Source: Dugong dugon
Lineage: Eukaryota; Chordata; Mammalia; Sirenia; Dugongidae
Assembly (NCBI GenBank): GCA_030035585.1
Contig: CM057476.1
Coordinates: forward strand, 1,203,001 to 1,267,000
Reading direction: 5' to 3'
Length of the DNA stretch: 64,000 nucleotides
Shown here one piece after another: positions 53,266-62,059 of this stretch. The notes below the pieces were generated by a model. That model was not told where the DNA came from. It worked only from the letters and a program-made list of their open reading frames with translations, and ran no database searches. A program made the position numbers and the translations under genes. How positions within the stretch are numbered: position 1 is the stretch's first letter; each line of letters begins with the position of its first letter.

Positions 53266-53500
53266 TTTCACTGATTAATTTTAAAATACATTGAATACTG
53301 CTAAGTACCAGCACTGTGCAAGGCAGCCAATTTTATAAATGGTCATGACAGAGTTTCTGGCCCCAGGCACCTCCACGCTTCATCACAACAAAGCTTGGAG
53401 GCTCCTAAGATGCTTTTCTCACCTAAGGGTGGGTGGAGGGTGAGGCAACCAGGGCAGCACATGTCTGGGAATGATGATGCCTCTGCAGTTCTGCAATGCC
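53266..53500. other. Spacer with a possible L2 scrap
   Basis: Bases 53280-53330 (TTGAATACTGCTAAGTACCA) look like an inverted L2 or MIR tail. Nothing else recognised. Confidence 0.35.
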
Positions 53501-53615
53501 CTTTCTCGTGCTTTCATCAAGTCATCCAGTAAAGATTACTGAACACCTACTCTTTAGTAGGCCTTGTGCTTGATGTAGTCCAGGCCCTTCGGGGACTTAC
53601 TGTCCATTGGGGAGT
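53501..53615 (-). mobile_element. L2 LINE 3' end
   Basis: TCATCCAGTAAAGATTACTG, AACACCTACTCTTTAGTAGG and CCTTGTGCTTGATGTAGTCC are the inverted L2 tail (ATTTATTGAGCACCTACT... type). Truncated and diverged. Confidence 0.7.
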
Positions 53616-55739
53616 CATCCACAGACACAGGACTCTTGGTGTCAAATAAGGGACATGAACTCAGAAGTGCTTAGACTGAACAGAATATTTCTTGGCTCAA
53701 GGAATCCAAAGAAGGTTGTCTGTGCAAGCTCACTCTGCAGCCCCACTAGATCAGCTCTCCACCCTTTTTTGCCTGTTCTGGGTCCTGGGAGACTAACTCC
53801 ATATCTGGCATCAGTGAGGCTCCTTCTGGCTTCTGGCTGCAACTGACCATTGGGTGTCACCAGCAGAAGATAGGTCAGTGGAATGAGAGAGGTTGGGGCA
53901 ATCACACCCTGATGGTCCAAGGCCTGGCAGTGCTGTTTTCTCCCACGTGAGTTGCGTCCCTCTACCAGAGCCATAGCCCACCCCAGATTCCAGTACACAT
54001 TCCCTTTCCTGTGCCCTCGGGCTCAGGGCTGTACCAGCTTCCCTGTTGCTTTAGTTCCCAGGGTGCATGTGCATTCATGTGAGGCATCCCCTCATGCTGC
54101 CTGCCCCTCTGTAAATTGCCTCTACATTGAGCTCCGTTCAATTAGCCCCAGGTATGCTAATTTGAGGTGCAGGCCATGCAGCCCAAGGGCAGAGGTCAGC
54201 CATCCAGGTGAGCTTCAAAGGGCAAGCAGCAGAAGGTCCAGTGTTGCCCTCTCTCCCTCGTTTGGAGTACTTTTTTCTTTGTCGTGGTAGGTCTGCAGTC
54301 TCCATAGGAAGATACATGGGACCCAGGAAAACTCCTTGAGTTGATCTGCCCCATGCCAGTGGTCCCTAAGACCCTCTCTCAGCCTCCCTGGAGCTCTGCG
54401 CTCGGGATAGTTCAGATGGTCCAGTCTGAAGCACCCCATGTTGAACCTCCACATCTGCTGTCTGGACCGCCATGGTGATCACTGAGCGCTCATCAGCCCT
54501 AATGCGAGAATCTGCTTGTCACTGCTGCTCTCTGATGTCCTCTGACCTTCTGGAGTAAGATGTGATGTTGCTGATGCCCTGGCTGCCGTGTGTCTCCTCA
54601 CTGTATCTGAGACTGAGGCAGAGGGTGGGCAGCATTCCTGACCTGTGTGATCAGAAACATACCTGGGCACTCAGATTCTAGATCACTGCCCCAGGTCTGG
54701 GCAAAGGTGCCAATGTGGGTCCAGGCTTCTCGGGGACAGACCCAGGATGGCTGTACAAGCACCAACTGGCGCTCAGAATGCTGAAGAGGATGCCTTGGTG
54801 CAGGGGAACGCTATCGTGTTCCGGGACCATTCTGTCTTCATCTGACACAAGTTCCGTCTTTATCTGACACTCAATAGACAATTGTTCCCAGAAGCGAGAG
54901 GCAAGTTATGAACTATTGTGCTGGGAAAATCGTTCATAAAGTGAGAGAAAGACTGTCTCCCCCACAGTTGTCAGCACTGACTTCTATGCATGTAGATATC
55001 GGGAATGTTCATTTTTAAATGTCTCGGGAAGACACGACTCAGACTGGAGGTGCATCCAATTCTCCTTTCAGATAGAGCTTCCCGTGTGGGTCAGTTCTGT
55101 TGTGGGCACCGAGAAGAGATCTTTGTTCATGTCTGGTGATGAGCTCTCTGGGGGTAGATGGACAGGTCGCCTGCCTGCCCCAAGGTGAGCTGTGCAGGTG
55201 GTGTCAGAAATCACGGAAGACAAGGGCTGCTTGAGAGAATGGTACGTCTGGACTTCACTGCACAGAGAGGACAGCTGACAAATGGATCTTATAAAATGCA
55301 TTAAGTGGCTTGTCACAGTGACAAACAATAAAAGCAATGACTGCTAAAGAGAATCCAGCGGCACAAAAGCAACTTAAAAATATTAGCAGGCTCTGTGGGT
55401 TCCTCTGGCTGCTGTGCGTGGATGTTTTAGGAAGCTCTTTCCCTCTCCCTCCTGTGTGGAGATGTCTGTCGTCTCTTTCTTTTTAATTTTTAAATTTGTA
55501 TCATCTAATTACTTACAAGAAAGTAGAGTCTCATAGAATTAAAATGCCAGTTTGTTTGAGATCACCTGTCTGATGTCTCTTCCTAATCTTCTCAGTGGTG
55601 CCCTGTGCCCCGGTGTAATCACTGTTGATTTCTGCCTCGTTCATCTTGAATTATTCAAAGGGGTAAAGGGAAGTGGCCCCTAAGGCTCTTGAAACAGCCC
55701 CCGGGCCTGTCTTTGGGGCAGTGACAGCTAATTGTCCCC
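53616..55739. other. Long single-copy block
   Basis: About 2.1 kb of mixed composition. Frames of 112-118 codons show no domain. No repeat family was identified with confidence. Confidence 0.4.
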
Positions 55740-56000
55740 CAGGGTCCATTCCTTTCCTTTTGTGCTATAGCAATAGAGCCTCTAGTGGTCAGCTGAACAC
55801 ATGGTCCCCCCAGAATAAAGACTACAATTCCCAGCCTCCCTTGCAGCAAGGTAAAGCCACATGACCACATTCTGGCCAATGGGATGAGAGCAAAAATGAC
55901 CTGTTCAAATTCCAGGTTATGCCCCCAAAGGCTGGCACCTGCCCTCCACTGGATGGAAAGTGAATGGAGTGGGAGCCATCCCATCAGATAAGGTGGAATA
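55740..56000. mobile_element. Old interspersed repeat, class unresolved
   Basis: GACTACAATTCCCAGCCTCC, CTTGCAGCAAGGTAAAGCCA, CATGACCACATTCTGGCCAA and TGGGATGAGAGCAAAAATGA form a string order common in mammalian genomes, in an LTR- or DNA-transposon-type family I cannot name reliably. A CTCF-like AGCCTCTAGTGG at about 55775 has two mismatches and is not called. Confidence 0.45.
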
Positions 56001-56279
56001 AGAAAGTGAAGCTGCTCAGAGGCTCTCGATGGCCGTGTCTTACCTGGGCCCAACCTACACAACTGCTCTCAACACTGAGGTGTCAGCAAGTACTTAATTC
56101 TCCCTGGCGGGAGTCAACACCCACCCCCGACACTGGCCTTCTCCCTCACTTCTGCACCGCATGATCGCATCCATGTTGAATACGGCGCTCAGCACAGATG
56201 GGGGTCGTGAGTGGTTCTGGAATAGGGGAAGAGTATCCTGCCCAAAGACACTGTGGCCACGTGGTTTACTGGAGCAAAA
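56001..56279. other. Single-copy spacer
   Basis: No feature recognised. Confidence 0.3.
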
Positions 56280-56430
56280 TGACAACAACAGTGAACATTT
56301 TTGAGTACTTGCTACGTTCTAGGCCTGGTGCTGAGCTCTGTATATGTACTGACTCATCCCCCAGTCTGTGGTGTGTCCTATCAGGACCCTGTTTTGTACA
56401 GAGGAAACTGAAGCTACGAGACAGTCGGCA
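56280..56430 (-). mobile_element. MIR SINE fragment
   Basis: TGAGTACTTGCTACGTTCTA, GGCCTGGTGCTGAGCTCTGT, ATGTACTGACTCATCCCCCA and TTTTGTACAGAGGAAACTGA are the inverted MIR core. The tRNA-like end is lost. Confidence 0.75.
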
Positions 56431-58624
56431 CAGCTGAGCCAGATGCGATGGCCCCTCCCAGGGAAGCACGAGGTCGCTGAGACCACCACTCAGGAAGGCT
56501 GAGTTGGATGGAACATGGCGGAGTTGCCAGGGCCCACGACAGGCTGACAGGGACAGGACCAAGGAGGACATGCTCCACTCTGACAATGTATAAGAAAGCC
56601 TGAGCAGATGACCCGTCTTCCTCAGACTATAAATGTGTGTCAGTCACCCTAGAAAGGGAGAAGTGCTATATGGAAACAGTAAAAAGATGAAAGACGGGCA
56701 AATGGAAGGAGAGTTTCCACTGGACATTTCTCAAGGAGCATGCTCTCGTGAAGCTGACACGGCACTCAGGCTATGGGAATCCCCAGAGCATCCTGTCACT
56801 GTCTGCGGCTGCTGAAATCCTCGGTGTTCCATGATTTACGCTCGGGTCGAAGCTGATGCTGAGCACGTGTGAACGGCTATAATTAGGAGTCCATGGACGC
56901 CTGCTGACAACAAGGGCGACGGAGCTGAGCTGTTTTGATTGTATCCACTCTCCTCTGGATCTGGCAGACGTTTCGTGCCCGCAGCATGCTCGTGAGAACT
57001 AATGCTGGGGACAGCTGTCCTCAAGTGGTGAGTGGCTCCAGGGACACACGGGAGCTGTAACACTGTGGCCTCCTGAGTGTGAAGTCCAGCTGGGGTCCGG
57101 TGTGGATGGTCTGTCAGTTGGTGTTGGAGAACCGAGCACAATAATCAGGGTCCCTCACCAGCCCCCACCTGCAGCGGTCACTCAGAGCCCTGTCCCTGGG
57201 TTGAGGGCCACTCGGCCCCTGTGCTCTGCCTACAGGAGCAGGACTCGGAGCCTGGGGTCATACCCCCCGGGCAGACACAGCAGTACCAAACCTGACTCCA
57301 GGTGGGACAGCTCCAGCTGTTACTGACTCTCCGGAGCCCCCCTGCAGGACATCACCCCCAGACACGGACACTCCTGCCACAGGGACAGGTGCAGGGCGGG
57401 TCTCTGAGCACCACTGGCACTGCCTCCTGCTCCATCAGAAATAGCCCATCTGTCCACTCTCCAGGCCCCAGGGTCTCCTCAGGACCCATTTTCCTAAGAG
57501 CGGAGGATCCGGGGAGACCAATCCATTGCCCCAGTGAAGGTGCCAGATGTTGACTCTGCTCCGTCCATGATTGTTCCGATCCAGGGGGCTCAGGGCTGCT
57601 TCTCTTTGAAGTCTGAGCAGCCAGGACTTCAGCTAACGGATCGCACCACACCTAAACTTGAGTGAAGCTTAATTAAACTTGTCAAATCTCCTGCCTGAGG
57701 CTCCCTCCTCCTGCACTCTCTGATCTCAGCTGGAAGGTGGTCTTGAGACCCTGTGAAAACGCAGTAATTGATCCGCTCGTGGCCAGGAAATGATGCCAGG
57801 AACCCTTCTCTTGGGGACGCACAGCTCAGGGTGGCTCCATCCTAGTGCCTGGCCTTCTCACATCCCTGAAGGAGCGGCAAGTTTGTACATGTAGTGACCG
57901 TGAACTCCCCTGAATGAACGTGCATGGGGACCCATGTCCACCTGACCAGGTGAGAGAGACTCAATGCCTAGAGATCTGGGAGGGGCTGTCAGCCAGGCCT
58001 GGGACCCCCTGTAGCTGAGGCAGGAGAGCTGGAGGCCTGGCCCCGCAAGAGATGCTGCTGGCATGGGGGTGGGGAGGGGTGGGGGGACGAAGGCCCCTCC
58101 TCCATCCACCTCTGGCAGGCCCGCACCCACCCCCCAGGTCAGGTCCCTGTGGTGGGCTCCCACTGCACCATGTCCCCTCCATCCACTCACCACAGCGAGA
58201 CAGGAGACCCGTGGGTAGACTCCTCACAGAGGACCCCTACTCAGGGACCATCTGCCGGCTGCCTGGCATGCAGTAGGTGCCCACTGAAGAGCTGTGGGAT
58301 GCACAGGTGGTGGCTCCACAGAATTTGCGGTTGGGAGGGACCCCCGTGCCTGGGAGGGGTGAGGTCCCCTGGCCTGAGCCCCTGACCCCAGGCTCAGGGA
58401 GCAGCACATTCCTGAGAGGACAGACAAGGGGCTCTGCTCAGGGAGCCAAGAAGCAATTAGCAGACAGAGCCAGAGCCACCGTGCAAACCACCCGCACTGA
58501 GAGAGCCGGCACGGCACAGCATGCAGCCAGCAGCTAGCTGGGGGTCGGGGTGGGGGGACCCGCCTTCCTGCTTGTGGATTTCCACACTTGTCTTGCTTAT
58601 AAGCCTGGTAGTGCCAGGAGAACA
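56431..58624. other. Long GC-moderate single-copy block
   Basis: No gene recognised in 2.2 kb. A small L2-like scrap lies at about 58255-58285 (CTGCCTGGCATGCAGTAGGT). Frames of 99-133 codons (for example 58224-58625, minus) show no family. Confidence 0.4.
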
Positions 58625-58795
58625 CGGGGTGGGAGTGCAGGGGGAGGGGGAGAGAGGGAGAGAGGGACAGAGAGAGACAGAGACAGAGAGGGACAGAAGG
58701 AGACAGAGACAGAAGGGAGAGAGGGACAGGAGAGAGGGACAGAGAGAGAGGGACAGAAGGAGAAAGACAGAGAGACAGAGGAGAGAAAGAGCGTG
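58625..58795. repeat. Purine-rich (GGGACAGAGAGA)n tract
   Basis: Nearly pure A/G with regular C: GGGAGAGAGGGACAGAGAGA-type units. Translates as Arg/Glu-rich on plus and Leu/Ser-rich on minus, which accounts for the 124-, 95- and 209-codon frames here. Capable of triplex-type structure. Confidence 0.96.
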
Positions 58796-58869
58796 TCCCA
58801 TGCAGGGGGTTCCAGGCTCCTCGGTCCCCATATATAGGGGGCTCCTGGTGACATCCCAGCTGACATTAA

Positions 58870-59066
58870 GGTCCAGGTGGAGGTCAAGCCCAGGTGCTGG
58901 TCAGGCCCAGGTGCAGGTCAGGCCGGTGGAGGTCAGGCCCAGATGCAGGTCAGGCCCAGGTGCAGGTCAGGCCCAGATGCAGGTCAGGCCCAGGTGCAGG
59001 TCAGGCCCAGGTGGAGGTCACGCCCAGGTGCAGGTCAGGCCCAGCTGGAGGTCAGGCCCAGGTGGA
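58870..59066. repeat. 17-bp minisatellite with AGGTCA and CAGGTG in most units
   Basis: Unit AGGTCAGGCCCAGGTGC (17 bp). AGGTCA starts at 58881, 58915, 58930, 58947, 58964, 58981, 58998, 59015, 59032 and 59049; from 58930 on, the spacing is exactly 17. AGGTCA is the nuclear-receptor half-site, and CAGGTG, an E-box, occurs in most units. As 17 is not a multiple of 3, a frame takes 51 bp to return to phase, producing repetitive translations of 79-209 codons. Confidence 0.96.
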
Positions 59067-59209
59067 GATGTTGGGTTTGTCTCCAGGGCTCTTGCAGGCA
59101 GCAGTCCAGGTGTTGAGTGTTTATTGGCTTCCGGTGACGGTTCTGAGTAAATCTTCCTCCAGAGCCCCTCGTGGTCTCCAAGGAGGGGTGAGCGCAGGCC
59201 TCTGGGAGG

Positions 59210-59372
59210 GGCTGGAATCCAGCTCCACCGTCAATGGTGTGACCTTGGACAGGTGTCCTCGTCTGTACAGTGGGGATGGCATCCACGCTCTCATTGACTC
59301 ACTGCGACCATCACTTGAGTTCAGGCCAGGGAAGTGCTGGAACCAGGCCTGGCACCTGGTGACTACTCCATG
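59210..59372 (+). mobile_element. MIR SINE fragment
   Basis: GTGTGACCTTGGACAGGTGT, CCTCGTCTGTACAGTGGGGA, TGGCATCCACGCTCTCATTG and CTGGCACCTGGTGACTACTC follow the + strand MIR core. Diverged, tRNA-like head lost. Confidence 0.8.
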
Positions 59373-59538
59373 AGGGTCACCTGAGAAAAGGTTCAGGCCA
59401 GGTGATGGGTGAGGCTGTTGGAAACCACCGAGGTGAGATCAGGCGCTTGCTGAGGCCAAGGCTGGAAAATATTTGAAGTGGAGCCATTTCTGTGCTTGGT
59501 CATTCTGTTCTGGAACAGCCCTGGGTTCTGAAAAAACA

Positions 59539-59731
59539 CAGCTTCAAACTGGTTCATTCTGGTTCCACCCCTGCTGAGAATCTGCATTTCCATCCCAGAT
59601 ATACTGAATCAGAATCTATGTTTTAACAAAATCCCAGGTAATGTATTCATAAGAATCACCTGGGGATTATAAGAATCACCTGACTATCTTGTTAAACATA
59701 GAACCAGAACGAACTAGTCTGAAGCTCGGTG
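59539..59731. mobile_element. hAT-like palindromic element, second copy
   Basis: Arms GCTTCAAACTGGTTCATTCT (then GGTTC) at 59541-59565 and the inverse at 59701-59725 match at 22 of 25 positions. The core (GCATTTCCATCCCAGATATA, TGAATCAGAATCTATG, TTTTAACAAAATCCCAGGT) is MER5A-like and matches the copy at 48578-48836. A second inner inversion (TATGTTTTAACAA / TTGTTAAACATA) gives a large hairpin. Confidence 0.75.
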
Positions 59732-60015
59732 AAATACCCATATTTCCCTGGGAAATATCCAAATATGTGCATTTGTCAAAAGAAAGAGATAAATAATTCT
59801 AATTGCTCTCACAATCACACTCTGCACGTGTACTGTTTGCTGCATGCTGCTCCCTCCTGTGTATATTTGCATCTACAAATGCACGTTACTAGTCTCCTGA
59901 CTGGATGCTGTTCGTTTAGCAGAAAAGGGATCAACGTCCCTAAGGCAGCTCGGAGCCCCATGAAAAGGAAAGTGAATGTCAGGTTTCTTCTTGCTCCGTT
60001 TTAAAATTCAGGTAT
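59732..60015. other. Single-copy spacer
   Basis: No feature recognised. Confidence 0.3.
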
Positions 60016-60120
60016 CATGTTGGTCATGGTGGCGCAGGGCTGGCCAGTATTTCATTCTGTTGTACGTGGGGTGGCTATGAGTCAAAAATGACTCAATGGC
60101 ACCTAACAACATGTTGGTCA
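60016..60120 (+). mobile_element. AfroSINE, internally deleted, with 11-bp duplication
   Basis: CATGTTGGTCA at 60016-60026 is repeated at 60110-60120. Between them are only 83 bases: the SINE start TGGTGGCGCAGGGCTGG joined to the tail CATTCTGTTGTACGTGGGGT, GGCTATGAGTCAAAAATGAC, TCAATGGCACCTAACAA. Most of the tRNA-related head and body are missing, yet the duplication is intact. Confidence 0.93.
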
Positions 60121-61224
60121 ATCATTTGTCATGAAGGCTGAGTATCTTAGGTCAAAACCCTCGGAAAGCTTCTTCTTAACTTTTACCCAAAAACGATAAG
60201 TCACTGTTAAGGTGAAGAAGCACTGATTTTTGTGTCTGAGTTAGATGGTGCTCTTTTCTTAACAAACCCCAAGCACCTCTAAATTACTTAATCAATTAGG
60301 TCTAGCCTCACAGTCCCTAGGGAAATGACATAAAGTCACTTACGATAGTTGTAAAGGCAAATCCGAGTAAAGAAGGCACAGAGGTGATAAGCGATCTGCT
60401 GCGGGTGCACATGGAATAAATCATCCATAGTCTCAACTCAGTTCCAATCCCAGAAAGAAATGGGCTCTCTGGTTAAATTAATCAAAGAACAAAGGGCGTC
60501 TTGGTGCTGCTCCCTTTTCTCCTGGGTGGCTCCTTCTGCTGCAGGCCTAGTAGGGATGGTGGGCTGGGAAACCAGGATGTGGCTGAACACCCTGAGCACG
60601 GAATGTTCTGGGCGTTTCTGGAGTACGACCAGGGTTCAGCCCTCTTCCACATGTCCCTGCTGCAGCATGTGTGGGGGCGGGTTCCGGGGGGAGGAGAGGG
60701 TGGGGTCTCAGATGGTGGGAAACAGAAGGCCCCAAACCACCCTCCAGCTGGAGGTTCTTCCCCAGCAAATGGACCATCTGCTGAGATCCCCCTCCCCCTC
60801 CCCCATCACACTCGCAGGCTGGGATGCTCAAAGACCCGGGACATCACAAGGTGACCGCAACCTCCTAGGAGTAACATCAAGGAAAACAGCATTTCTCTAA
60901 ATGTCCCCATTTCTGCATCGTCTTCTGTGAGGTTAGCAGGCTCCCACAAGCCCTTGGAGTTCCCGCCTGGGAAGCACAGTGGTTGAAACTTCATATGAAA
61001 TATCATTCATTTCCTCTGCAGCAGAATTATTTTTTCTCACTTTCTTTTTTGTAGCATGGTTCCTGCTTGAAATATAAGCCTAATTATATCACTGAAATGA
61101 TGTGATTCCAGATCTTGCTTGGCTCCCATGTAAACGCCTCCATCCCTGTTATATCTGCAGTAGGTGGTGCATTCACGGGAGTAGGCTATAGGGCGGTAGG
61201 TTCTAGTGTAACAGTAACACAGCC
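60121..61224. other. Single-copy DNA, no gene recognised
   Basis: Mixed composition. Frames of 114-146 codons at 60460-60900 show no family. T-rich patch near 61027-61055. Nothing else recognised. Confidence 0.4.
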
Positions 61225-61340
61225 ATTCTTTCACTCATTCATTTAGCAAATCTTTCCTGAAGCCTGGCTGAGTCCAGGTACTGGGTGTGGAGCAGCAAAT
61301 AGGACAAAGAGGTTTCTGCCCTCAGGTAGGGAAGTGGACA
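61225..61340 (-). mobile_element. L2 LINE 3' end
   Basis: TTTCACTCATTCATTTAGCA, AATCTTTCCTGAAGCCTGGC, GTCCAGGTACTGGGTGTGGA and AGCAAATAGGACAAAGAGGT are the inverted L2 tail and adjacent UTR. Diverged. Confidence 0.8.
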
Positions 61341-61444
61341 AGAAATACATGTCATTTCAGAAATCGGGGCCACAGGACAAGTCAAACAGGTGAGTGTGAC
61401 ATTGAGTGATGAGGAAGGGTGCTGCCTCAGGAAGGGTGGGCAGG

Positions 61445-61510
61445 GATGATGATGGTGGTGATGATGGTGAGTGGTGGGGACGGTGGGGATGGTGGTGGTG
61501 ATGATGTCAT
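61445..61510. repeat. (GATGGTG)n degenerate microsatellite
   Basis: GATGATGATGGTGGTGATGA, then GGTGAGTGGTGGGGACGGTG and GGGGATGGTGGTGGTGATGA. G/T-rich, degenerate. Its inverse accounts for the histidine/proline run in the minus-strand frame here. Confidence 0.9.
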
Positions 61511-61546
61511 AGTAAATCATCTGGCACTTAGGAGTTGACTTCCCGT

Positions 61547-62059
61547 TGTGGATTGAATTGTGTCCTCCAAAAATGTGTGTCAACTTGGCTAGGATATGAT
61601 TCCCAGTATTGTGTGGTTGTCCTCCATTTTGTGATCTGATGTACCTGTGTGTTGTAAATCCTAACCTCTATGATGTTAATGAGGCAAGATTGAGGCAGTT
61701 ACGTTAATGAAACAGGGCACAATCTACAGGATTAGGTTATACCTTGGGTGAATCTCTTTTGAGCTATAAAAGAAAAGTGAGCAGAGAAGAGAGGGACCTC
61801 CTACAACCAAGCAAGAAGAGTCAGGAGCAAAGCATGTCCTTTGGACTCAGAATACCTGTGCTAAGACGCTCCTAGACCAAGGGAAGATTGATGACAAGGA
61901 CCTTCCTCTAGAGCAGGCAGAGAGAGAGAAAGCCTTCCCCTGGAGCTGGCACCCTGAATTTGGACTTCTAGCCTCCTAGACTGTGAGAGAATAAACTTCT
62001 GTTTGTTGGAGCCATCCACTTGTGATATTCCGCTATAGAAGCACTAGGTAACTGAGACA
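61547..62059 (+). mobile_element. Near-complete solo LTR, ERVL/MaLR-like
   Basis: Starts TGTGGATTGAATTGTGTCCT and ends near ACTGAGACA, a TG...CA structure of about 513 bp. A TATA-like TATAAAAG lies at 61765-61772 and AATAAA at 61990-61995. The 3' part (GGACTTCTAGCCTCCTAGAC, GAGAGAATAAACTTCTG) parallels the MLT1-type end at 2480-2640. The flanking 5 bases (CCCGT and CATCC) do not match, so the original duplication is lost or the edges are a few bases off. No internal retroviral genes, hence solo LTR. Confidence 0.82.

Noticed and set aside
55772-55785. CTCF site near GCCTCTAGTGG
   Set aside because: Two mismatches in the core and inside an old interspersed repeat.
58457-59150. Arg/Glu-rich and GQ-rich frames up to 209 codons
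   Set aside because: Translations of the purine tract and the 17-bp minisatellite.
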